Assembly (NCBI RefSeq): GCF_014333525.1
Contig: NZ_JACSCX010000001.1
Location: forward strand, 682,001-746,000
Direction of reading: 5' to 3'
Length of the DNA: 64,000 nt
DNA from: Hymenobacter puniceus
Lineage (GTDB): Bacteria > Bacteroidota > Bacteroidia > Cytophagales > Hymenobacteraceae
Below the pieces are notes generated by a model, which searched no databases, was not told where the DNA came from, and saw only the letters and a program-made list of their open reading frames with translations. Position numbers and translations under genes: made by a program. Below, piece after piece: positions 25,138 to 32,472 of the stretch (its first letter is position 1; the number at the start of each line of letters is the position of its first letter).

Positions 25138-25404
25138 CTAGTCGGCAATGCCGTCTTTGTTGCGGTCTACGGCTTCAGCGGCTTTCTCGTATTGCTGGCG
25201 GCCGGTGGGGCCGGCGGCGGTGTCGGGCTGCAAGCCAGCTGTGGCCGAGTCAGAAGCGGTGGTTTGGCCGGGGTCCGGGTCTTTCTTTTTGTAGTCGCCG
25301 TATTCCACGTTGGTGTCGCCGGTGGAAGTACCGGTGTCGCAGGCGGTGAGGGAGCCGGCCACTAGTGTGGCGACCAAGAGACTGGGGAGCAAATGACGTT
25401 TCAT
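25138..25404 (-). CDS. Small hypothetical lipoprotein
   Basis: 88-residue lipoprotein with signal peptide and lipobox SLTACDTG (cysteine near residue 22). The mature part is low-complexity and rich in Asp, Thr and Gly. It ends in DRNKDGIAD, which resembles one calcium-binding EF-hand loop. No family is recognised. It converges with the propeller lipoprotein gene and stands alone. Confidence 0.6.
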   Translation of the reverse strand: MKRHLLPSLLVATLVAGSLTACDTGTSTGDTNVEYGDYKKKDPDPGQTTASDSATAGLQPDTAAGPTGRQQYEKAAEAVDRNKDGIAD

Positions 25405-25505
25405 AGACAGAAATGGAGTTGAAGCGGTTATGCTGCAAGATAACCGAATGTACGTACGGGAGTAGTCTGCCAGCGTTGCGGGTGCTACGTCAGAGCCGGA
25501 ACTGG

Positions 25506-25513
25506 TATATTTG
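25506..25513 (+). promoter_or_regulatory. -7 element TATATTTG upstream of the 25532 gene
   Basis: It matches TAnnTTTG and ends 18 bp before the ATG at 25532. No well-spaced -33 TTG is seen. Confidence 0.5.
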
Positions 25514-25531
25514 TCTTTCTGCTTCCTGCTT

Positions 25532-25882
25532 ATGCAACACCCTTCGCTTTCCGCTTTCCTTTCCTCTCAGCTATTGCGCCGCGCCGGCATCATGGCCGGA
25601 GTGAGCTTCGGGCTGGCGCTGGCACTGGTCGGCTATCTGTTCGGGGCTTCCGACGACTATTTTTTCAGCCGGTTTTTCAGAGCCTTTTTCGTATTTTTCT
25701 GGCTACTGTCCGTAACTTTTCTGGCAGTAGCTCCTTTTGTAAGCTGGGCAGCCGCTAAGTGGCTGACGTCGCCGGGAGTTGCACCGGCTACTGGTCCAGG
25801 CCGCAAGCCCCGGGCCGCTCCGGTTCCGGCAACCGTTCGTAAACCTACGCGTACAGTAACTCGGTCAGAAAAACCTTTATAA
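25532..25882 (+). CDS. Small membrane protein of unknown function
   Basis: 116-residue protein with two hydrophobic segments (GIMAGVSFGLALALVGYLFG and AFFVFFWLLSVTFLAVAPFV) and a basic, proline-rich C-terminal tail that would lie in the cytoplasm. No family recognised. The start is the ATG at 25532; a TTG seven codons upstream falls in the promoter element. It ends 3 bp before the HMA-AraC regulator, so the two are probably co-transcribed. Confidence 0.65.
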   Translation: MQHPSLSAFLSSQLLRRAGIMAGVSFGLALALVGYLFGASDDYFFSRFFRAFFVFFWLLSVTFLAVAPFVSWAAAKWLTSPGVAPATGPGRKPRAAPVPATVRKPTRTVTRSEKPL

Positions 25883-25885
25883 CCC

Positions 25886-26458
25886 GTGAAAACAACGCTG
25901 CTTCATATCAAGAACATGGTTTGCCCACGTTGCGTGGAAGCCGTTCGTACCGTGCTCGAAAAAGCCGGATATCATCCCACCGAAGTAACGCTGGGCCAGG
26001 CAATGCTGGAAGAGGACACGCCCGCCGATCTGGCTGCCGTGGCTCCTTTGCTCCGCGAAGCTGGCTTCGACGTGCTGATGGGCCGGGCCGAGCAGATGAC
26101 TGAGCAAATCAAGGCTGCGCTGGGTGAATACCTGGAGCACCTGCGCACCGCGCGCATGCCCCTGACTACCTCCGCTTTCCTCACCGACCGGTTTGCCGCC
26201 ACGTATTCGCACCTGAGCAAGGTGTTTTCGCGCACGGCCAACCTTACCATCGAGAAATACCTGATTCGCCTGAAAATTGAGCGGGTAAAGGAAATGTTGA
26301 GCTACGGTGAAATGACGCTCAGTGAAATTGCCGACCACATGCGCTACAGCTCCGGCCAGCACCTGAGCAACCAGTTCCGCCAGGTGACCGGCTACTCGGT
26401 CAGCGAGTTTCGCCGCGAGCTGCTGCCCAAGCGCATTGCCCTTGATCAACTAGTATAA
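25886..26458 (+). CDS. AraC-type transcriptional regulator with N-terminal HMA-like domain
   Basis: 190-residue fusion. Residues 1-70 look like a heavy-metal-associated domain (HIKNMVCPRCVEAVRTVLEK, metal-binding pair C13/C16). Residues about 95-185 are a double helix-turn-helix of the AraC family (TIEKYLIRLKIERVKEMLSY, then SEIADHMRYSSGQHLSNQFR). There is no cupin sensor domain, so metal or thiol sensing through CPRC is the likely input. The start is GTG at 25886, 3 bp after the upstream stop. A strong terminator follows. The regulated genes and the metal are not visible here. Confidence 0.85.
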   Translation: MKTTLLHIKNMVCPRCVEAVRTVLEKAGYHPTEVTLGQAMLEEDTPADLAAVAPLLREAGFDVLMGRAEQMTEQIKAALGEYLEHLRTARMPLTTSAFLTDRFAATYSHLSKVFSRTANLTIEKYLIRLKIERVKEMLSYGEMTLSEIADHMRYSSGQHLSNQFRQVTGYSVSEFRRELLPKRIALDQLV

Positions 26459-26500
26459 CAGCAACCAGCGGCGCTGATTTATAGCCAACCAATTTTATTG

Positions 26501-26542
26501 ACGGGGCCCCAAGCAGACATCTGTTTGAGGCCCCGTTTTTTT
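26501..26542 (+). terminator. Intrinsic terminator after the HMA-AraC gene
   Basis: An 8-bp GC-rich stem ACGGGGCC/GGCCCCGT continues, past a bulge, into a second 8-bp helix around a tiny loop, and is followed by seven T. It starts 42 bp after the stop codon. Confidence 0.9.
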
Positions 26543-26683
26543 GTGGCTTGCTCAACCCAATGTTCGGGCTGAATCGATATCTGCTTTAGGGGAAAGTAAG
26601 GGTGAGGAAGGGTTTCTTAGTCAGATGGTCGGCATCGATAAAGCAGACCAACTCTATTAGCCTGCCCGCAACCTGTTGGGCCG

Positions 26684-26691
26684 TACCTTTG
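26684..26691 (+). promoter_or_regulatory. -7 element TACCTTTG upstream of the radical SAM gene
   Basis: It matches TAnnTTTG 37 bp before the GTG at 26729. A second similar string (CACCTTTG) follows 12 bp later but lacks the TA. No TTG lies at the ideal spacing. Confidence 0.45.
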
Positions 26692-26728
26692 CGGGCACCT
26701 TTGCTGCCGGTTGGCGGTTGTTGTTCCC

Positions 26729-29050
26729 GTGCCTACTTCTTCGCTCCGCATCCTGCTCATCACGCCGCCGCTCACGCAGCTCAACACCCCTTATCCGGCC
26801 ACGGCCTACATCAAGGGGTTTCTGGGCGCGCGCGGCTACAGCGTCACGCAGGCCGATCTGGGCTTGGAGCTGGTGCTAAAGCTGTTCTCGAAGCCGGGCC
26901 TGACGCGGGTGTTCGACACCATTGCGGCCGGCGCGTTTTCGCTTTCCGACAACGCCCGCCGAATGCTGCGCCTGCGCCAAAGCTACCTGAGTACCATTGA
27001 GCCGGTAGTGCGCTTTCTGCAGAACAAGGATAATACCCTCGCGCCCCGCATCTGCCACAGCCGCTTCCTGCCCGAAGGCAGCCGCTTCGACAACATTGCC
27101 GACTTGGAAACGGCCTTCGGCACCATGGGCCTCACCGACCAAGCCCGCCATCTGGCCACGCTTTACCTCGAAGACCTCGGCGACTTGATTAAGGAAACCG
27201 TGGGGCCACAGTTCGGCTTTTCGCGCTACGCCGAGAAGCTGGCCATGTCGGCCACCACGTTTGATGCGCTGCACGAAGCCCTACAGGCTGCGCCCAACCT
27301 GCTCGACCAGATGCTGCAGGAACTGGTAGACGAGCTAGTAGCGCGAGTGCAGCCTGACGTGGCCGGCTTCACGGTGCCTTTTCCCGGCAACCTCTACGGC
27401 GCGCTGCGGCTGGCCGGCCGCATCAAGCAGCTCAGCTCCACCACCCGCACCCTGATGGGCGGCGGCTACCCCAACACCGAGTTGCGCCAGATCCGGGAGC
27501 CGCGCTTTTTCGATTACATCGACTACCTGACCCTTGACGATGGCGAAGGCCCTTGGCTGCGGCTGTTGGAGTATTTGATTGGAAAAGAAGAACGTCATGC
27601 TGAGCTTGCCGAAGCATCTCTACCGCTGGCTAATCTATCGTTTGGCAACGAAGCGGTAGAGATGCTTCGGCAAGCTCAGTATGACAGTTCAAGAGAGCGG
27701 ACGGACGTTCAGGAAACTCAGCCCTTACCCTTCCAGCGCACCTTTCTGCGTAATGCGGCCGGCGAGGTGGAGTACATCAACCAGCCATTTCCGGACATTC
27801 CGCACCCCGAGGTGGGCACGCCGGACTATTCGGATCTGCTGCTAAGTGAGTATCTGTCGGTGATTGAGGTGCTGAACCCCATGCACCGCCTCTGGAGCGA
27901 CGGGCGCTGGAACAAGCTCACGGTGGCCCACGGTTGCTACTGGAAGCGCTGCTCGTTCTGCGACGTAACGCTGGACTACATTTCGCGTTATGAAACCGCG
28001 CCCAGCGCTTTGCTGGTGGATAGAATTGAGCAGATCATTGCTCAGACTGGCCAGACCGGCTTTCACTTCGTGGACGAGGCTGCGCCGCCGCTGGCTTTGC
28101 GCGACCTGGCCATCGAGCTGCTGAAGCGCCGCGTGAGCATTACGTGGTGGGGCAATATCCGCTTCGAGAAAACCTTCACGCCCGACTTGTGCCGGCTGCT
28201 GGCCGCCTCGGGCTGCATTGCGGTGAGCGGCGGCCTAGAAGTGGCTTCCGACCGGCTCTTGGCTTTGATGGAAAAGGGCGTTACCATTGCCCAGGTGGCC
28301 CGCGTCACGGATGGCTTCACGCAGGCCGGCATCATGGTGCACGCCTACCTGATGTATGGCTTCCCGACGGAAACGGCCCAGGAAACCGTGGACAGCCTAG
28401 AAGTGGTGCGGCAGCTGTTTGAGGCTGGTATTGTGCAGAGCGGCTACTGGCACCGGTTTTCGATGACCGCGCACTCGCCGGTAGGCAAGAATCCCGCGAA
28501 GTACCAAGTAGCCGCCACCGGTCCCGAGCCCGGCCCCTTCGCCTGGAACGACCTTTGGCACGACGACCCCACCGGCACCGACCACGAGCAGTTCGGCCCC
28601 GGCCTAGCCAAGGCGCTTTACAACTACCTGCACGGTGTGGCGCTGCACGAGCCGCTTGGCTTCTGGTTTGATTTCCGGGTGCCTAAGTCCACAGTACCGC
28701 GCCAGCTGGTTCAGAAGGCGCTGCAGGAACCCGGCAAGCCGGATTTCGCGAAGCAAAACCAGCGGCTGTTCTGGCTGGGCAATGCGCCGGAGTTGCGGCA
28801 GGAAAACGGCAAGAAAGGCTCGCGGGCAGTACTCACCTTCTACGAGCAGGCCGAAGACTTTGAAGTAGCCGTGCCGCCCGCTCTCGGCCCCTGGCTGCAT
28901 GCCCTACTCACGCGCCTCACCACCGACTATGACACGAAAGTGCTGCTGAAAGAGGTGGCGCAGAGCTTCCCGGCCGGCCAGTCGTTCGAGCGGTTTCTGG
29001 AATCGGCGGCGTGGCTGACGTTGCGCGAAAAAGGGCTGTTGGTGCTGTAA
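26729..29050 (+). CDS. B12-binding-type radical SAM protein
   Basis: 773-residue protein. The N-terminal part (LRILLITPPLTQLNTPYPAT, then FLGARGYSVTQADLGLELVL) is the open-sheet fold of the cobalamin-binding domain found before radical SAM cores, without the DxHxxG histidine motif. The radical SAM centre has cysteines at about 403, 408 and 411 (GCYWKRCSFC), spacing CX4CX2C instead of the usual CX3CX2C. ITWWGNIRFEK and the helical glycine motif AVSGGLEVASDRLL follow. About residues 289-319 are encoded by an inserted palindromic element (27594-27685). The start is GTG at 26729, near ATG-free sequence. The reaction is unknown. Confidence 0.85.
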   Translation: MPTSSLRILLITPPLTQLNTPYPATAYIKGFLGARGYSVTQADLGLELVLKLFSKPGLTRVFDTIAAGAFSLSDNARRMLRLRQSYLSTIEPVVRFLQNKDNTLAPRICHSRFLPEGSRFDNIADLETAFGTMGLTDQARHLATLYLEDLGDLIKETVGPQFGFSRYAEKLAMSATTFDALHEALQAAPNLLDQMLQELVDELVARVQPDVAGFTVPFPGNLYGALRLAGRIKQLSSTTRTLMGGGYPNTELRQIREPRFFDYIDYLTLDDGEGPWLRLLEYLIGKEERHAELAEASLPLANLSFGNEAVEMLRQAQYDSSRERTDVQETQPLPFQRTFLRNAAGEVEYINQPFPDIPHPEVGTPDYSDLLLSEYLSVIEVLNPMHRLWSDGRWNKLTVAHGCYWKRCSFCDVTLDYISRYETAPSALLVDRIEQIIAQTGQTGFHFVDEAAPPLALRDLAIELLKRRVSITWWGNIRFEKTFTPDLCRLLAASGCIAVSGGLEVASDRLLALMEKGVTIAQVARVTDGFTQAGIMVHAYLMYGFPTETAQETVDSLEVVRQLFEAGIVQSGYWHRFSMTAHSPVGKNPAKYQVAATGPEPGPFAWNDLWHDDPTGTDHEQFGPGLAKALYNYLHGVALHEPLGFWFDFRVPKSTVPRQLVQKALQEPGKPDFAKQNQRLFWLGNAPELRQENGKKGSRAVLTFYEQAEDFEVAVPPALGPWLHALLTRLTTDYDTKVLLKEVAQSFPAGQSFERFLESAAWLTLREKGLLVL
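27594..27685. repeat. Palindromic element inserted in frame in the radical SAM gene
   Basis: Arms 27594-27626 and 27653-27685 are 33-nt inverted repeats with one difference, around a 26-nt loop. The coding frame runs through unbroken and gives HAELAEASLPL in the left arm and MLRQAQYD in the right, the peptide pair often seen when this type of GTCATnCTGAGC repeat is translated. Related sequences occur at 29056-29133 and 48414-48513. Confidence 0.9.
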
Positions 29051-29055
29051 AAAAG

Positions 29056-29133
29056 CTGTCATTCCGAGCAGAGTGAGGAATCTGGGTTACTCATTAGAAG
29101 CATCCAGATTCCTCGCTCTGCTCGGAATGACAG
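29056..29133. repeat. Palindromic element between convergent genes
   Basis: Arms 29056-29085 and 29104-29133 are 30-nt inverted repeats with one G-U pair and an 18-nt loop. The motif GTCATTCCGAGC...GAGGAATCT resembles the elements at 27594 and 48414. It starts 6 bp after the radical SAM stop and may serve as a terminator. Confidence 0.88.
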
Positions 29134-29142
29134 GTTCTGTAG

Positions 29143-30225
29143 TTACTTCAGCCAGTCTTCGATGGCAGTGAAGTAGCCCGGGGCAGCGGCAGGCCAGGTC
29201 CATTTGCCGTCGGCGCTGGTGCGGCCGGGTAGCACAAATTGGGCGTTGGCTTTTGGAAATATGCGCACCTGCGTAGCCCGGCGGTAGCCAACGGCATTGC
29301 GCAGGCGGCGGGCACTGTCTTTCACGTTCAGGGACGTATCAGCGGCGGCGTAGAGGCCCAGTACCGGCACCCGGCGCTGCGCCAGCTGCTGCAGCGGCCG
29401 GGCGTCATCAGCGGAAGTTACCGGCACATTTTCCAGCACCATAAAGGCGGCCCGCGGCTTGGCCAGCGTGGCCGCCGGCACTGCCACTAACGCGGCGGCG
29501 CCACGCGCCCACATGCCCACCCGCAGCGCATCCACGGCCGAATGCCGGCGCAGAGCCTGCAGCGTAGCGGCAGCCGCCTGCAGCGCCACCGAATCGGCCG
29601 GCGTGCCCGCCGCCACGGATACCACCGTCGTGACGAAGCCCTGGCGGGCCAGTTGGTCGGCACGGAGACGGGCGGCGCCTTGATGGGTGTCGTCGGCGAA
29701 AAGGGCTATGGCGGGGTGACGGCCCAGCGTATCGGTAGGCACCAGCACCAAAAGGGCCAAGCGGCTGGCGGGCACCTGCAGCGTATCCAACTGGTAGGGA
29801 CGCGGCTGGGCCTTGCCCCGGCGCACCCACACAAAGTCTGTCCGGATGCTGTCGAGCGTGAACACACCCCGCAGAAAATCACCCTCGCGCACTGCTGATA
29901 CCTGCATGCCGCCGGTTATACCAGTCTGCTCGAACAGCAGCTGCGGCGCCGCATAGCGCGCATCATCAGCCGGAAAGCTCAACCCCTCATCCTGTGGGAA
30001 GCGCATATCGGCTTCCAACTGGCCGGGAATGGTTTCGCGCAGCTCCAGCACCGCCGCCAGCTCGGTTCCCTGGTACGCCACGGTGCCCTCGTAGTGCCCG
30101 GTAGGCAACGCCACTGCTGTTTCGCGGCCCGCATCCGACGAGCAGCTTGGCAGCAAGCCCACGGGGGCAGCCCACAGCAGGAGCCGGGCCCAGAAAGATG
30201 CGGTGGCGGGCAGGGGAAGATTCAC
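29143..30225 (-). CDS. Degenerate alpha/beta-hydrolase-like lipoprotein
   Basis: 360-residue lipoprotein with lipobox LLPSCSSD. An N-terminal beta-rich domain (GHYEGTVAYQGTELAAVLEL) precedes a hydrolase fold of the dienelactone-hydrolase type. At the nucleophile elbow the sequence is VGMWARGAAAL where G-x-S-x-G is expected, and near the end FPKANAQF stands where the catalytic histidine usually lies. It may thus be an inactive hydrolase. The start is GTG at 30225; a TTG at 30252 would overlap the promoter element TACCTTTG (30250-30257). It converges with the radical SAM gene. Confidence 0.7.
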   Translation of the reverse strand: MNLPLPATASFWARLLLWAAPVGLLPSCSSDAGRETAVALPTGHYEGTVAYQGTELAAVLELRETIPGQLEADMRFPQDEGLSFPADDARYAAPQLLFEQTGITGGMQVSAVREGDFLRGVFTLDSIRTDFVWVRRGKAQPRPYQLDTLQVPASRLALLVLVPTDTLGRHPAIALFADDTHQGAARLRADQLARQGFVTTVVSVAAGTPADSVALQAAAATLQALRRHSAVDALRVGMWARGAAALVAVPAATLAKPRAAFMVLENVPVTSADDARPLQQLAQRRVPVLGLYAAADTSLNVKDSARRLRNAVGYRRATQVRIFPKANAQFVLPGRTSADGKWTWPAAAPGYFTAIEDWLK

Positions 30226-30249
30226 GCGAACAGCTAAGTGGCAGATAGG

Positions 30250-30257
30250 CAAAGGTA
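30250..30257 (-). promoter_or_regulatory. -7 element TACCTTTG upstream of the 30225 gene
   Basis: It matches TAnnTTTG on the minus strand, 24 bp before the GTG start at 30225. It argues against the more upstream TTG start. No clear -33. Confidence 0.5.
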
Positions 30258-30347
30258 GAGCGGCTTCGGCATTCGTTTTCGCAAGCCGGCTTTGCGGGTA
30301 TCGGGCGCCTCGCCTTATTCAGGCGCCTCAACACAAAGACACTTGGT

Positions 30348-30884
30348 TTAGAGCCCTTTGCGCAAAATCAAGTCGTTCTGTACATCGTTGCCGAGTTTGA
30401 ACTCGTGCTGGCCGGCTGCCTTGAAACCGAAGCGGTGGTAGAATTCCAGTGCCCGCTCGTTTTTTTCCCACACGCCCAGCACCACTGCGCGGCACTTCTG
30501 CTGCCGGGCCTCCTCAATGGCACGGCGCATCAGGGCAGCGCCCAAGCCTGTACCGGTCCAGTCTTCCAGCACATACAGGCGCTCTATTTCCAGACGTTCT
30601 TCCGGCAGCTTGCCTTCCATTTGCCCCAAGGTAGAATGCAGCCGCAGCTTAGCATAGCCCACTAGCTGCTGCTGCATCCGGGCCAATAGAAACACTACGT
30701 CGGGCTCGTTCAGCTCGGCCAGCTGCAGCTCGGGGCTGAAAGCTGCTTCCAGATAAGCCGCCATATCAGCAGGGTCGTTGGTGGCAGCAAAGGTGTCGTG
30801 GAATGTCTGGCGGCCCAAGCTGGCGAGCTGAGCGGCTAGCTCGGCAGTGCGTTTGGCAATGGTAATGGTGAGCGGCGAAGACAT
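30348..30884 (-). CDS. GNAT family N-acetyltransferase
   Basis: 178-residue acetyltransferase of the GNAT fold. The acetyl-CoA site is LYVLEDWTGTGLGAALMRRAI (Q/R-x-x-G-x-G/A motif as W-T-G-T-G-L-G). VVLGVWEKNERALEFYHRFGF is the family's motif B. The N-terminal QTFHDTFAATNDPADM resembles the spermidine/PaiA-like branch. The start is the ATG at 30884 (MSSPLTITIAKRT), with a TACCTTTG element upstream. The substrate is unknown. Confidence 0.92.
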   Translation of the reverse strand: MSSPLTITIAKRTAELAAQLASLGRQTFHDTFAATNDPADMAAYLEAAFSPELQLAELNEPDVVFLLARMQQQLVGYAKLRLHSTLGQMEGKLPEERLEIERLYVLEDWTGTGLGAALMRRAIEEARQQKCRAVVLGVWEKNERALEFYHRFGFKAAGQHEFKLGNDVQNDLILRKGL

Positions 30885-30918
30885 AGCAGCTGGATTCGGG
30901 CAAGATTTTGGAAGATGG

Positions 30919-30926
30919 CAAAGGTA
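30919..30926 (-). promoter_or_regulatory. -7 element TACCTTTG upstream of the GNAT gene
   Basis: It matches TAnnTTTG on the minus strand, 34 bp before the ATG at 30884. No ideal -33 TTG is present. Confidence 0.5.
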
Positions 30927-30969
30927 CGCCGGACAGCGTTGCGAGTTACCACCAATTAGCAACGTACAC

Positions 30970-31212
30970 TTAATCCAGCGGATCGTTACCGGGGCGCCAT
31001 GTGTGCCAGCCGTACCGCAGCAGCAAGCCACTACCAGCCAACAACAGCAAACTCATTAGAAACTCGCGGTTATAGACAGCAGCCGGCCCAGCTTGCTTGT
31101 ACGCGTAGTAGGTGATGCCCATTCGGAGAAAGAATGCAACCAGCAGCATAAAACCAGCCAGCACAGTCATCATTCCCACAATGCGGCGCGTAACGGGTGG
31201 CAACGGAGGCAT
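30970..31212 (-). CDS. Small hypothetical membrane protein
   Basis: 80-residue protein with two membrane segments (IVGMMTVLAGFMLLVAFFL and EFLMSLLLLAGSGLLLRYGW) and a short hydrophilic tail. No family recognised. The start is taken as the ATG at 31212; a TTG two codons upstream is possible. It lies upstream of the GNAT gene on the same strand, but that gene has its own promoter element. Confidence 0.65.
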   Translation of the reverse strand: MPPLPPVTRRIVGMMTVLAGFMLLVAFFLRMGITYYAYKQAGPAAVYNREFLMSLLLLAGSGLLLRYGWHTWRPGNDPLD

Positions 31213-31376
31213 AGGCAACCAATGGGGGGCTAATGTAAAAAGCTAACGGCGTAATTTCCCGGATAACCCAGAATTTCGCACAAGCATTGATGGAGTGTTA
31301 ACAGCTTCTACGGCAATTCAGTGCCCTTTAAAAACAGCTTGCCCGTATCGGCCGGCGCGGCAGCTTGCAACGGCAG

Positions 31377-31406
31377 TTGCATTTCCATTTCTGCCGCGTA
31401 CTTTTG
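31377..31406 (+). promoter_or_regulatory. Bacteroidetes-type promoter for tRNA-Gly(CCC)
   Basis: TTG (31377-31379), a 19-bp spacer and TACTTTTG (31399-31406) match the group consensus exactly. The tRNA begins 16 bp after the -7 element. Confidence 0.8.
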
Positions 31407-31422
31407 TTTCACCAAGTAGCAA

Positions 31423-31495
31423 GCGAGAGTAGCTCAGTTGGTAGAGCATCAGCTTCCCAAGCTGAGGGTCGCGAGTTCGAACCTCGTTTCTCGCT
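31423..31495 (+). tRNA. tRNA-Gly(CCC)
   Basis: 73-nt cloverleaf: acceptor stem GCGAGAG with TTCTCGC, D-arm TAGCTCAGTTGGTAGAGC, anticodon stem TCAGC/GCTGA around TTCCCAA (anticodon CCC) and T-loop TTCGAAC. It stands alone with its own promoter and a terminator. Confidence 0.95.
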
Positions 31496-31508
31496 CATTG
31501 ATTATAGT

Positions 31509-31549
31509 AGCCGCCATCTGCCTTCCGGGGTGGGTGGCGGCTTTGTTTT
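31509..31549 (+). terminator. Terminator after tRNA-Gly(CCC)
   Basis: An 8-bp stem AGCCGCCA/TGGCGGCT with a partly paired loop is followed by TTGTTTT, 13 bp after the tRNA. Confidence 0.75.
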
Positions 31550-31691
31550 AGATGACGGATGCCGACGTCGGCCAGACCTGAAACGGGCATTCTGTAGAGG
31601 AACACACGGCGCTGGTCGATTGTAGGCGGGCGTAGGACGGTGGAGCAGCCATATTCGCTTACCATTTCCGGTACGCTAATTCTCTACGACC

Positions 31692-32408
31692 ATGGAAAGA
31701 AAGCACTTTCTTAAAAGTTTGCTGTTAGGCGCCGCCTCTGCTCCCGTTATGCTTTCGGCCTGCAGCAAAGAAGCTGATGCCGTTACGCCCACAAGCACGG
31801 GCGGCACTACCGGCACGGGCACGGGCAGTTGCGCTGTGGCTCCTACCGAGACCGAGGGCCCGTTCCCAACCAAAGCGCCGGCCTCCTATGTGCGCTCCGA
31901 CATCCGAGACAGCAAAACCGGCTACCAGATGGCCGTCAACATTACCGTGCAGAACACCAACGCCAGCTGCGCGGCGCTGGCCGGTGCGCTGGTGGATATC
32001 TGGCACTGCGACGCCGAGGGCAACTACTCGGAGTATGGTGGCACGGGTATGCAAAGCACCAACTACCAAAACGTGCACTTTCTGCGCGGCCGCCAGACGA
32101 CCAACGCCAGCGGGGTGGTGTCGTTTACCAGCGTCTTCCCGGGGTGGTACAATGGCCGGGCTACCCACATTCACGTGCACATCTACTCGGCCAGCGGCAC
32201 GTCGCTTAAAGTCACGCAGATTGCCTTTCCGGAAGGAACCGGCTCGGCGGTAGCGGCTGTGAACGGGTATACCAAAGGCCTGAGTGGCTATACGGCCAAC
32301 GCGCAGGACAACGTGTTCAGCGACGGGGTGACGCAGCAGCTGGCCACCGTAACGGGCAGCACTACGGCCGGCTTCAATCTGGCCATTACGTTCAGCGTGG
32401 CCGCTTGA
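31692..32408 (+). CDS. Intradiol ring-cleavage dioxygenase-like lipoprotein
   Basis: 238-residue exported protein. The signal peptide ends at a lipobox (MLSACSKEAD), and a Gly/Thr-rich linker follows. The core has the non-haem Fe(III) ligands of intradiol dioxygenases: a tyrosine in HCDAEGNYSEY and the tyrosine and two histidines in PGWYNGRATHIHVHIY. TETEGPFPTK is the usual entry to the fold. Such enzymes open catechol rings between the hydroxyls. Here the enzyme would sit on the envelope, which suggests aromatic compounds outside the cytoplasm. The natural substrate is unknown. It is followed by a hairpin at 32425. Confidence 0.88.
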   Translation: MERKHFLKSLLLGAASAPVMLSACSKEADAVTPTSTGGTTGTGTGSCAVAPTETEGPFPTKAPASYVRSDIRDSKTGYQMAVNITVQNTNASCAALAGALVDIWHCDAEGNYSEYGGTGMQSTNYQNVHFLRGRQTTNASGVVSFTSVFPGWYNGRATHIHVHIYSASGTSLKVTQIAFPEGTGSAVAAVNGYTKGLSGYTANAQDNVFSDGVTQQLATVTGSTTAGFNLAITFSVAA

Positions 32409-32424
32409 AGCACTGCCATTTCCT

Positions 32425-32457
32425 GGTATGCCCGGCGCGTAGTGTGCCGGGCATACC
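32425..32457 (+). terminator. Hairpin after the dioxygenase-like gene
   Basis: A 12-bp perfect stem GGTATGCCCGGC with its complement closes a 9-nt loop. The U tract after it is weak (CTTTCG), so termination may be partial. Confidence 0.6.
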
Positions 32458-32472
32458 CTTTCGTATTGTTTT

